Notes under the pieces: model-generated
Database searches by the model: none
What the model was told of the DNA's origin: nothing
The model's input: the letters and a program-made list of their open reading frames with translations, nothing else
NCBI GenBank assembly: GCA_910588595.1
Contig: CAJUQU010000234.1
Span: forward strand, 1 to 6,636
DNA: 6,636 nt
Direction: 5' to 3'
Source of the DNA: an uncultured Lachnospiraceae bacterium
GTDB taxonomy: Bacteria > Bacillota_A > Clostridia > Lachnospirales > Lachnospiraceae
Translations under genes and position numbers: made by a program
Part shown: one piece after another, positions 1 to 5,768 of the stretch
How the letters are laid out: every line of letters begins with the position of its first letter
Position numbering within the stretch: the first letter of the stretch is position 1

Positions 1-26
1 TTTAACGACGCAATGGTGCGAAACAG

Positions 27-60
27 GCAGTTCACGATTCTAATTTCTGACCGGATGGAG
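27..60 (+). repeat. Leader repeat, copy A (upstream of the kinase gene)
   Basis: This 34-base stretch matches, at 27 of 34 positions without gaps, the sequence obtained by joining 1536-1552 to 1727-1743, which is the leader of the peptidase gene with the MITE and one TAA removed. The best-conserved block is the right half, ending in GGATGGAG in both copies. It ends 50 bases before the kinase start. It could be a shared regulatory site or the trace of an old duplication; the sequence alone does not decide. Most mismatches are transitions, which suits diverged copies of one ancestor. Confidence 0.55.
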
Positions 61-110
61 TACTAGAGTTGATGTGAGTTCGATGCGGGCAGGGGAGTGA
101 AGGACTTATT

Positions 111-1505
111 ATGAGAAACTATAATAAACTGGTGGTGCTGTCTCTGGTGATCTATGGGGTTCTGGCTGTTGCCGCGTCGGCTGTGCTCAGGACGCGGCAG
201 GATGAAAAAGGACAATTTTACAAAGTGGAGATCAATCGGATCGCGGCGGAGATTGAAGATCAGATGAGATTCGCTGTGGATCAGCCGGGTACAAACAGGA
301 CAGATGTGACAAAAATCCTGGATTCGCTTGACCTGTGCGCGTATCAGGATATTGAGGGGATTGCGTATCTTCCTGTTTCTGTGACGGACAAGGAGAGCGT
401 CCGGGATTTTTACAGCGGAGCAAATGGGACGCAGAGCGCCATATATCCGTTATATATGAATGTATATATAAATGGCGATCACGGCACAGCGGCGGACACA
501 TCGCGTGCGGGAGACGGGGACTTCGCGTCCGGCGGGGAACAGCTTGCGGGCTATCTCAGATTTGACTGTCACAGCGCCGATCCGGGCGGACAGTATCTGC
601 TGCTGACGCAGGGCGCACTGCTCGTGATGGAGCTGTTTTTGCTGATCGTGTTGTTTTATCTCAGGCGGCATCTGATCCAGCCCTTCCACAGAATGCAGGA
701 TCTGACCTACGAGCTGTCGAAGGGCAATCTTCAGGGCGATGTCAAGGCGGACAGGAGTCAGTATTTTGGAAAATTCCTGTGGGGATTGAGCGCGTTGAAA
801 GATGCTCTGCGCACAAGCCGCAGGCGGGAGCTGGATCTACAGCGGGAGAAAAAGTTGCTCCTGCTCTCCCTGTCGCACGACATCAAGACACCGCTCAGCA
901 TGATAAAGCTGTACGCAAAAGGGCTGGAGGACGGCATCTATCCTGCGGAAGACGAGCGGCGGGAGGCGTATTGTCAGATCGGGGAGAAGGCAGCGCAGAT
1001 CGAGCACTTTGTCGGTGAGATCGTGAAGGCGTCGAGGGAAGATATTGTACAGATCGAGGTCGTGAAGGGCGAATTTTATCTGGCGGAGCTGGTGCGGTGG
1101 GTGGAAACTGTCTACGGGGAGAAATGTGCGCTGCGCAGGTGCACATTGACGGTCGGGACGTATCAGAACCGCATTTTCCGGGGGGATCTCAACCGCCTGA
1201 TGGAAGTGTTTGAGAATCTGTTTGAGAACGCCTTCAAGTACGGGGATGGGCGCAGGATACAGCTCACATTTTACGAGGAGGACTACTGCCAGCTGATACG
1301 CGTGTCCAACACGGGGGATCCGGTCACAGAAAGAGAGCTGGTGCACCTGTTTGACAGTTTCTTCCGCGGCGGGAACACACGGGGGCAGCAGGGAAACGGG
1401 CTTGGGCTGTATATCTGCAGGGAGATCATGAACAAGATGGGCGGCGAGATCTTTGCGGAGTGCGGGAAGGACGGGATGGCGTTCGTCGTCGTGCTGCCCT
1501 TGTAG
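111..1505 (+). CDS. Membrane-bound sensor histidine kinase (HAMP-like/HisKA/HATPase_c)
   Basis: A 464-residue two-component sensor kinase that should autophosphorylate on histidine and pass the phosphate to a response regulator. Visible layout: membrane segment 1 at about residues 7-26; an extracytoplasmic sensor region of about 135 residues with no domain I recognise; membrane segment 2 at about 162-184; a HAMP-like linker to about 235; then the H-box SHDIKTP with phospho-acceptor H256. The ATPase domain shows an N-box (N369, N373), an F-box (FDSFFRGG, 414-421) and a G2 box (GNGLGLYI, 428-435). The G1 box reads SNTGDP, with Asn400 where Asp is canonical; I recall similar Asn variants in Firmicute kinases, so this does not by itself imply inactivity. 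GAAGGA at 99-104 lies six bases before the ATG and supports the start. The partner regulator is not in the window. The downstream wall-peptidase gene hints at an envelope signal, but that is inference and no ligand can be named. Confidence 0.93.
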   Translation: MRNYNKLVVLSLVIYGVLAVAASAVLRTRQDEKGQFYKVEINRIAAEIEDQMRFAVDQPGTNRTDVTKILDSLDLCAYQDIEGIAYLPVSVTDKESVRDFYSGANGTQSAIYPLYMNVYINGDHGTAADTSRAGDGDFASGGEQLAGYLRFDCHSADPGGQYLLLTQGALLVMELFLLIVLFYLRRHLIQPFHRMQDLTYELSKGNLQGDVKADRSQYFGKFLWGLSALKDALRTSRRRELDLQREKKLLLLSLSHDIKTPLSMIKLYAKGLEDGIYPAEDERREAYCQIGEKAAQIEHFVGEIVKASREDIVQIEVVKGEFYLAELVRWVETVYGEKCALRRCTLTVGTYQNRIFRGDLNRLMEVFENLFENAFKYGDGRRIQLTFYEEDYCQLIRVSNTGDPVTERELVHLFDSFFRGGNTRGQQGNGLGLYICREIMNKMGGEIFAECGKDGMAFVVVLPL

Positions 1506-1508
1506 GGA

Positions 1509-1527
1509 GACGGCTCGCCAGCTCGTC
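1509..1527 (+). other. Short GC-rich hairpin just after the kinase stop
   Basis: GACGGCT and AGC(T)CGTC form a seven-pair stem with one bulged T around a CGCC loop, four bases after the stop codon. No T-tract follows, so it is not a standard intrinsic terminator. It could protect the 3' end of the transcript or be chance. Confidence 0.3.
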
Positions 1528-1624
1528 GCAGATCTGCACCTCACAACTTTAAGGAACTGTAGAAAAATAACTGACGCATCTTGACTTGTCTATTTCTCCG
1601 ATTATGCATATCAAAAAGCCTCGC

Positions 1625-1638
1625 CGTAGCCCGCTACG
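1625..1638. repeat. Perfect hairpin inside the MITE (CGTAGC/GCTACG)
   Basis: CGTAGC, a CC loop, and GCTACG form a perfect six-pair stem. A further CTACG at 1640-1644 could pair with the same left arm, so two alternative foldings exist. It lies near the centre of the element. Confidence 0.6.
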
Positions 1639-1653
1639 CCTACGTTTTTTGCT

Positions 1654-1669
1654 AATTGCTTTAGCAATT
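1654..1669. repeat. Perfect hairpin inside the MITE (AATTGCT/AGCAATT)
   Basis: AATTGCT, a TT loop, and AGCAATT form a perfect seven-pair stem. T-runs occur just before it and at its right edge, but the stem is AT-rich, so strong termination is unlikely. Together with the preceding hairpin it gives the element a structured centre. Confidence 0.6.
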
Positions 1670-1765
1670 TCACCTCGAAGAAATATCCTGCGCAAGTTGC
1701 ATCGGTTATTTTCCTACAGTTCCTAATTCCTGACGGGATGGAGCGCGAGGACTTGTGGAAAAGAT

Positions 1766-1770
1766 AGGAG
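1766..1770 (+). promoter_or_regulatory. Ribosome binding site that favours the second ATG of the peptidase gene
   Basis: AGGAG lies four bases before the ATG at 1775 and seven before the adjacent in-frame ATG at 1778. The seven-base spacing is more usual, so 1778 is the preferred start. The two choices differ by one residue. Confidence 0.7.
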
Positions 1771-1777
1771 AAGGATG

Positions 1778-2773
1778 ATGAAAAGAAAAGCGAAAGCGAT
1801 ACTGCTGTCATTGACAATGGCAGGTCTTTTGGCGGGGTGCCAAAGCCAGGACGCCATAGAAAACACGATAGAAAACACGGATGAACAGCTCACTTACCGC
1901 GCAGATGACACAGTAAAAACAGAAGTCAGCGGCAATGAGATCGGAGATAGCACGGAGCCTCCGAAGGAGCCAGGGATAAAAGAGACAGAAGAAGACAATG
2001 CAGAAAGCATCGGTGGAATAGAGACAAAAGCAGAATCATCAGAGAATACTTCCACAGAGACAGTCGGCACAGAAATAACAGATCCGGGATGTATTGACGC
2101 GGAGAAAATGACAGCAGAGGACATAGAGACTGACCCTGCACAGCGGGCGGCTCTTGACGAAAACGGTTCTGTCTCGAATGCGGCAGACAGCTTTTACTAC
2201 ACTGCATTGACGGAGGAGATCAAAGCGCGCATCACAGGAAGCTCCTATCCTGATACGCAGGAGCCGCTGCAGATTTCCTATGAGGACCTCTCATATGTCC
2301 ATGTCCTCCACTATGATTTTGAAGGGCAGATCCAGGAGGGCGAGCTGATCTGTAACCAGGTGATCGCGCAGGATCTGGTGGAGATTTTTTATGAGCTGTA
2401 CGAATGCAGATATCCGGTTGAGAAGATACGACTCATAGACGAATATAACGCGGACGATGAGGCGTCGATGGCGGACAACAACACTTCCTGTTTCAATTAC
2501 AGGACAGTCCCGGGGCGTACCAAGCTCTCCAACCACTCGTATGGATTGGCGATAGACATCAATCCCCTTTACAATCCCTATGTGCGTTCAAAGGACGGAA
2601 AGGAGCTGATCTCGCCGGACAATGCAGGGGCGTACGCCGACCGCAGTGCGGATTTCCCGCATAAGATTGACAAAAATGACCTGTGTTACAAACTTTTTAC
2701 CGAACATGGGTTCAAATGGGGCGGCGCATGGAACAGCAGCAAGGATTATCAGCATTTTGAGAAAACACAGTGA
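1778..2773 (+). CDS. Lipoprotein M15-family D,D-/L,D-type peptidase (VanY/CwlK-like)
   Basis: A predicted secreted lipoprotein of 331 residues that should trim peptidoglycan peptides at the outer membrane face. A lysine/arginine-rich start and hydrophobic stretch end in the lipobox LAGC, with lipidated Cys21. Residues about 22-135 are an acidic linker rich in Glu, Thr and Ser, probably a disordered tether. The C-terminal domain carries the M15 zinc site: His253 and Asp260 in SNHSYGLAID, and His326 in DYQHFE, with Asp323 at the general-base position. The ending, WGGAWNSS then DYQHFE, resembles the M15C/VanY-like group (CwlK, phage L-Ala-D-Glu peptidases), so the bond cut could be D-Ala-D-Ala or L-Ala-D-Glu. 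A VanY-type name does not imply glycopeptide resistance: no vanH, vanA or vanX homologue is in the window. An ATG three bases upstream (1775) is the alternative start. No intrinsic terminator follows. Confidence 0.9.
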   Translation: MKRKAKAILLSLTMAGLLAGCQSQDAIENTIENTDEQLTYRADDTVKTEVSGNEIGDSTEPPKEPGIKETEEDNAESIGGIETKAESSENTSTETVGTEITDPGCIDAEKMTAEDIETDPAQRAALDENGSVSNAADSFYYTALTEEIKARITGSSYPDTQEPLQISYEDLSYVHVLHYDFEGQIQEGELICNQVIAQDLVEIFYELYECRYPVEKIRLIDEYNADDEASMADNNTSCFNYRTVPGRTKLSNHSYGLAIDINPLYNPYVRSKDGKELISPDNAGAYADRSADFPHKIDKNDLCYKLFTEHGFKWGGAWNSSKDYQHFEKTQ

Positions 2774-2829
2774 ACAAAAGCAGTATATTCACAATGAGGT
2801 GTACTTCATGCGGATGATGTATTTTCGAT

Positions 2830-2857
2830 TAACAGGAAGCCGAAGGCTGAACTGTTA
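2830..2857. other. Stem-loop between the peptidase gene and the next promoter
   Basis: TAACAG pairs with CTGTTA, and the inner AGCC pairs with GGCT around a GAA loop, leaving small internal bulges. The sequence after it on the + strand is A-rich, not T-rich, so it is not a convincing terminator of the peptidase transcript. Its role is unknown. Confidence 0.35.
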
Positions 2858-2865
2858 CGAAAAAA

Positions 2866-2886
2866 CTAGAAATTTCCAATTCCTAG
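2866..2886. promoter_or_regulatory. Candidate operator: 21-base dyad abutting the -35 box
   Basis: CTAGAAATT, a TCC spacer, and AATTCCTAG form an inverted repeat with eight of nine pairs matching. It ends one base before the -35 hexamer at 2888. A dyad of this size at that position suits a dimeric activator or repressor. No regulator can be assigned. Confidence 0.45.
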
Positions 2887-2887
2887 A

Positions 2888-2916
2888 TTGAGTTTAAATC
2901 AGATTTACGGTATAAT
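2888..2916 (+). promoter_or_regulatory. Sigma-A type promoter for the c-di-GMP gene
   Basis: TTGAGT (2888-2893) and a perfect TATAAT (2911-2916) are separated by exactly 17 bases, close to the sigma-70/sigma-A consensus. Transcription should start near 2922-2925. The first in-frame ATG (2937) would then have a leader of about 14 bases and no ribosome site, which argues for translation from 3036 and a leader of about 110 bases. Confidence 0.75.
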
Positions 2917-2943
2917 AGATCTGTATTGTTTTTAATATGTATT

Positions 2944-2987
2944 ACAGGAAGTATGACAATCCTGTGCAGCGAAGGCTGCGAACAGGA
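2944..2987 (+). promoter_or_regulatory. Structured 5' leader with two competing hairpins
   Basis: TCCTGT (2960-2965) can pair with ACAGGA at 2944-2949 or with a second ACAGGA at 2982-2987. The second pairing is extended by GCAGC (2966-2970) with GCTGC (2975-2979) around a GAAG loop, leaving a GA bulge, so it should be the more stable. The two foldings exclude each other, as in some attenuators and riboswitches. I see no hallmark of either known c-di-GMP riboswitch class. If translation really starts at 2937, this segment is coding and the pairing may be incidental. Confidence 0.4.
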
Positions 2988-3020
2988 CTGTTGATGTGTG
3001 GGGAGCGCCCTGATGATTCG

Positions 3021-3026
3021 AAGAGG
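3021..3026 (+). promoter_or_regulatory. Ribosome binding site that decides the start of the PAS-GGDEF-EAL gene
   Basis: AAGAGG lies nine bases before the ATG at 3036. Neither the upstream in-frame ATG at 2937 (poly-T before it) nor the one at 3027 (immediately after this site) has a usable Shine-Dalgarno sequence at normal distance. Confidence 0.6.
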
Positions 3027-3035
3027 ATGAGAGCT

Positions 3036-4700
3036 ATGGAACTTGATAGCATAATGAATGAGTATGACTCAAAGCTGTTTGATGTGCTGGCGCAGTCATC
3101 AAACAGAACGTATTTTTTTGCCAGCAATATGAAGGAAAACACGGCGAGGTGGTCAAAGGGAGCAGTGGAGTATTTCGGTCTAAAGAGCGAGATCCTCTGT
3201 CCGGCTGACATTGAGTGGCTAAATCTGATCCACCCGGATGACAAGGCATCGTATCTCAAGAATTTTGAGGATATGGCGAACCACATCACGGCGTATCACG
3301 ATGTAGAGTACCGGATCCGCAATGCCGAGGGCGATTATGTGTGGGTAAACTGCAAGGGATATACGACCTACGATGATGAGGGCAAGATGGATTTTTTTGC
3401 AGGGTTTGTCACGAACCTGGGTGTGCGTAATAAGATCGATCCCGTCACGGGGCTGTGGACGCTCCAGGAATTTCGCAAGGACACAGAGAATCTGCTGTAC
3501 AATAACAAGAGCGGTGTTGCGGTCATGGTCGGACTGAGCAACTTTAAGCGTGTCAACGATGAGTATGGTTATTCCTATGGGGACAAGACACTGTATACAG
3601 CTGCGCACAGAATGCTGGCAGTCAGGACAAAGGGAACGCGGATCTACCGCATGGACAGTTCTGATTTTGCCCTGCTGATCGAGGGGGCGGGCAGCGAGGA
3701 TGCGGTGAGGGAGATCGAGAAGATCCAGCAGGCGTTCTCGGCGCTGGATATCGAGCGGAACCAGGTTCATCTTGATTTTCGTGCAGGGGCGGTGCTGTTT
3801 CCACAGGATGGAAAGTACATCGACCAGATCATGAGCAATATGCTGGTCGCCATGGAAAATGCCAAGAATGTAGGCAGGGCGGGCGTGACCTTCTACACGG
3901 AGGAAATGCATCTAAAGAAGACGAGAATGCTGCGTCTCAGGGACGCGATCCGGGAGAGCGTCAACGAAGATTTTAAGGGATTTTCGATCGTGATGCAGCC
4001 GATCATAGATTCCAAAACCGGCAGGGGGACGAGCTGTGAGACGCTTCTTCGCTGGAGTGACGACCGTTTTCCCGGAGTCGGACCGATGGAGTTCGTGCCG
4101 GTCCTGGAGGATACCGCGCTGATCATTCCGGTGGGAAAATGGATCGTGGAGCAGGTTTTAAAAGATCTCAGGGACTGGGATGACAGGGGGGAGAACCCGA
4201 TTGAGAAGGTTCATGTGAATGTCTCCTACATTCAGCTTCACGATGATGAGCTTGTCGACTACACGGTACAAAAATTAAAGCAGTACGGGATCGCACCGGA
4301 CCGCCTTGTGCTGGAGCTCACCGAGAGCTGTCGGATCGGGCGGATCGACGAGTTGACGGAACGGCTGCAGAGATTCAAGGATCAGGGCATAAGCATCGCG
4401 TTGGACGATTTTGGCACTGGGTATGCGTCGCTTGCAGTGCTCAAGGATATACCGACAGACATTGTAAAGCTTGACCACACGATGATCAAATCAGTGGTGG
4501 GCACTGAGAAGGAGCGCAAGCTGATCGAGTTTATCATTTCCTTCTGCAACAACGTCGGCATCATCGTCTGCGCGGAGGGTGTTGAGAACACGACGATCAT
4601 GGGAATCGTGAACCAGGCAGGTGCGGGGCTGCTCCAGGGGTACTATTTTGACAAGCCTCTGCGTGTCGAGGAATTTTATGATAAGTATGTGAATCTATGA
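3036..4700 (+). CDS. PAS-GGDEF(degenerate)-EAL protein, probable c-di-GMP phosphodiesterase
   Basis: A 554-residue soluble signalling protein with no membrane segment. A PAS_3-type sensor (about residues 23-130, with LIHPDD and the EYRIRNAEGDYVWV strand) is joined directly to a GGDEF domain beginning DPVTGL (135-140). The GGDEF motif reads DSSDF (207-211), the metal-binding Asp of the first strand is replaced (VGLSNF), the usual GH is GY, and no RxxD inhibitory site precedes it, so cyclase activity is unlikely. The EAL domain keeps its active site: Glu335 (in ETL for EAL), Asn395, Glu427, Asp457-Asp458 in DDFGTG, Lys478, Glu514, Glu517 and Gln534. The expected reaction is c-di-GMP to pGpG. 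By analogy with known proteins of this layout, the dead GGDEF may act as a GTP-binding or structural regulator. It has its own promoter at 2888-2916. A longer frame opens at 2937 (587 residues), but its extra 33 residues look like leader sequence. The importer genes follow 52 bases downstream. Confidence 0.9.
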   Translation: MELDSIMNEYDSKLFDVLAQSSNRTYFFASNMKENTARWSKGAVEYFGLKSEILCPADIEWLNLIHPDDKASYLKNFEDMANHITAYHDVEYRIRNAEGDYVWVNCKGYTTYDDEGKMDFFAGFVTNLGVRNKIDPVTGLWTLQEFRKDTENLLYNNKSGVAVMVGLSNFKRVNDEYGYSYGDKTLYTAAHRMLAVRTKGTRIYRMDSSDFALLIEGAGSEDAVREIEKIQQAFSALDIERNQVHLDFRAGAVLFPQDGKYIDQIMSNMLVAMENAKNVGRAGVTFYTEEMHLKKTRMLRLRDAIRESVNEDFKGFSIVMQPIIDSKTGRGTSCETLLRWSDDRFPGVGPMEFVPVLEDTALIIPVGKWIVEQVLKDLRDWDDRGENPIEKVHVNVSYIQLHDDELVDYTVQKLKQYGIAPDRLVLELTESCRIGRIDELTERLQRFKDQGISIALDDFGTGYASLAVLKDIPTDIVKLDHTMIKSVVGTEKERKLIEFIISFCNNVGIIVCAEGVENTTIMGIVNQAGAGLLQGYYFDKPLRVEEFYDKYVNL

Positions 4701-4741
4701 ATAGATATGGCAGATGACGGACTCTTTTTGTTTGAGTAGAC

Positions 4742-4749
4742 GGGGGGAG
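4742..4749 (+). promoter_or_regulatory. G-rich ribosome site fixing the ABC lipoprotein start
   Basis: A run of six G followed by AG lies just before the ATG at 4753. It supports that start over the in-frame ATG at 4714, which would add 13 residues in front of an otherwise normal lipoprotein signal peptide. Confidence 0.65.
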
Positions 4750-4752
4750 ATT

Positions 4753-5745
4753 ATGAAGAAATTTGCTAAGCTGCTGCTGTTCATGGTGATCGGGATGGCG
4801 CTGATGACGGGGTGCGGTTCGGCTAAGGATGCACGGACATCCGCAGAGCCGGTCGCAGTCAATGTCATTGCGCTAAAAGGACCGACTGCCATGGGAATGG
4901 TGGACTTTATGGACAGGGCGCAGGCGGGTGCGATTACGGACAACGATTATCATTTTGAGATCGCTGCGACAGCGGACGAGGTGACGCCGAAACTGGTGCA
5001 GGGGCAGGTTGATATCGCGGCGGTGCCCGCAAACCTTGCCTCTGTTCTGTACAACAATACGGAGGGCGGAGTGCAGGTGCTTGCGGTCAACACGCTGGGC
5101 GTCATCTACATCGTGGAGAGCGGTGATATGGTATCAGACATCAGCGACCTGAAAGGAAAGATGGTCTATGCCAGCGGAAAGGGTGCGACGCCGGAGTACG
5201 CGCTGAATTTTATACTCGAACAAAACGGCATTGATCCTGAGAAAGACCTGACGATCGAGTGGAAGAGCGAACACGCGGAGTGTCTGTCGGCATTGATGGC
5301 GGAGGAGAATGCGATTGCGATGCTGCCGCAGCCCTTTGTGACGACGGCGCAGACCAAGAGCGACAAGATCCGGGTTGCGCTGGATCTGACAGAGGAGTGG
5401 GATAAGCTGGATGTGGATTCCTCGCTCCTGACAGGTGTGGTCGTCGCGCGAAAAGAGTTTGTGGAGTCAAATCCGTCAGCGGTCGAGGCGTTTATGGAAC
5501 ATTATGGAGCGTCGGTGACATTCGTCAACGAAAATGTGGAGGACGCGGCGGCGTTGATCGAGAAGTATGATATCGTTCCGTCGGCGGTTGCCGTCAGGGC
5601 GGTGCCGCAATGCAATATTGTGTTCATCACGGGCGACGAGATGAAGCGGAAACTCTCGGGATATCTTGCGGTGCTGCTGGAACAGAATCCCAAAGCCGTG
5701 GGCGGAAAGCTGCCCGATGATGATTTCTATTATGCGCACGGATAA
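4753..5745 (+). CDS. ABC importer substrate-binding lipoprotein (COG0715/NMT1-like)
   Basis: A 330-residue extracytoplasmic solute-binding lipoprotein that should capture a small ligand and deliver it to the membrane permease encoded next. MKKFAKLLL opens a signal peptide ending in the lipobox MTGC, with lipidated Cys21; a short polar tether leads to the binding fold at about residue 33. Features of the nitrate/sulfonate/taurine/THI5-like superfamily are an early ligand-loop stretch (LKGPTAMGM, 41-49), VDIAAVPANLA (86-96), the hinge-region ASGKGATPEYALNFIL (140-155) and MLPQPFVTTAQ (190-200), where such proteins contact ligand. The length is typical. The substrate cannot be read from the sequence: sulfonates, nitrate, pyrimidine precursors and others are handled by relatives. 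An upstream ATG at 4714 would extend the N-terminus by 13 residues but spoil the signal peptide. The permease start lies 23 bases after the stop, so the two are almost surely one operon. Confidence 0.9.
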   Translation: MKKFAKLLLFMVIGMALMTGCGSAKDARTSAEPVAVNVIALKGPTAMGMVDFMDRAQAGAITDNDYHFEIAATADEVTPKLVQGQVDIAAVPANLASVLYNNTEGGVQVLAVNTLGVIYIVESGDMVSDISDLKGKMVYASGKGATPEYALNFILEQNGIDPEKDLTIEWKSEHAECLSALMAEENAIAMLPQPFVTTAQTKSDKIRVALDLTEEWDKLDVDSSLLTGVVVARKEFVESNPSAVEAFMEHYGASVTFVNENVEDAAALIEKYDIVPSAVAVRAVPQCNIVFITGDEMKRKLSGYLAVLLEQNPKAVGGKLPDDDFYYAHG

Positions 5746-5768
5746 TTGATGCTGCGCGATGATAAAAT

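Larger units (their letters stand above)
1553..1723. mobile_element. MITE-like non-autonomous element, 171 bp, TAA target duplication
   Basis: The ends are inverted repeats: 1553-1578 against the reverse complement of 1698-1723 match at 23 of 26 positions, beginning GGAACTGTAG. Weaker pairing continues inward to about 50 bases per side. The direct repeat TAA flanks it at 1550-1552 and 1724-1726. No plausible coding frame lies inside; the centre holds two perfect small hairpins. Small size, terminal inverted repeats, short target duplication and no transposase are the marks of a MITE, mobilised by a transposase elsewhere. The restored empty site matches copy A of the leader repeat, which supports the boundaries independently. 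The mobilising family cannot be named from the sequence alone. It sits between the kinase and peptidase genes and could alter read-through between them. Confidence 0.8.
1536..1743 (+). repeat. Leader repeat, copy B, interrupted by the MITE
   Basis: The two halves, 1536-1552 and 1727-1743, flank the MITE and one TAA copy. Joined, they give 34 bases matching copy A (27-60) at 27 positions. The right half is the better conserved (15 of 17). It ends 34 bases before the preferred peptidase start, a little closer than copy A is to the kinase start. Confidence 0.55.

Noticed and set aside
1..66. Open frame running in from the window edge to a TAG at 64-66, possible end of a response regulator
   Set aside because: The residues (ending ISDRMEY) do not resemble the winged-helix C-terminus of an OmpR-type regulator, and 27-60 is part of a non-coding repeat. 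A TAA at 3-5 in another frame might be the true end of an upstream gene, but two bases cannot show it.
837..1544. Long reverse-strand open frame (235 codons) opposite the kinase gene
   Set aside because: It lies wholly over the ATPase half of a kinase with all its motifs in the forward frame. Its translation is rich in Pro, His, Arg and Leu as expected of a shadow frame, and no domain is recognisable.
1778..2773. Glycopeptide-resistance locus (vanS-vanY)
   Set aside because: The peptidase is closer to the M15C/CwlK-like pattern, and no vanH, ligase or vanX gene is present. Kinase plus carboxypeptidase alone is not evidence of resistance.
2808..2891. Possible 27-codon gene with GAGGTG six bases before an ATG
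   Set aside because: It runs through the dyad and into the -35 box of the next promoter, encodes no recognisable motif, and is too short to support.
2920..3035. c-di-GMP-I or -II riboswitch before the c-di-GMP gene
   Set aside because: The conserved GGCAAACC/CGCAAAGCC-type core of class I and the core of class II are not seen; only generic hairpins are present.
3219..3911. Reverse-strand open frame (230 codons) opposite the PAS-GGDEF region
   Set aside because: The forward frame has clear PAS and GGDEF features; the reverse translation shows no known motif.
4693..4706. ATCTAT/ATAGAT dyad across the stop codon of the c-di-GMP gene, followed by a T-run at 4725-4729, as a terminator
   Set aside because: The stem is short and AT-rich, and the T-run is 18 bases away, so it does not fit an intrinsic terminator.
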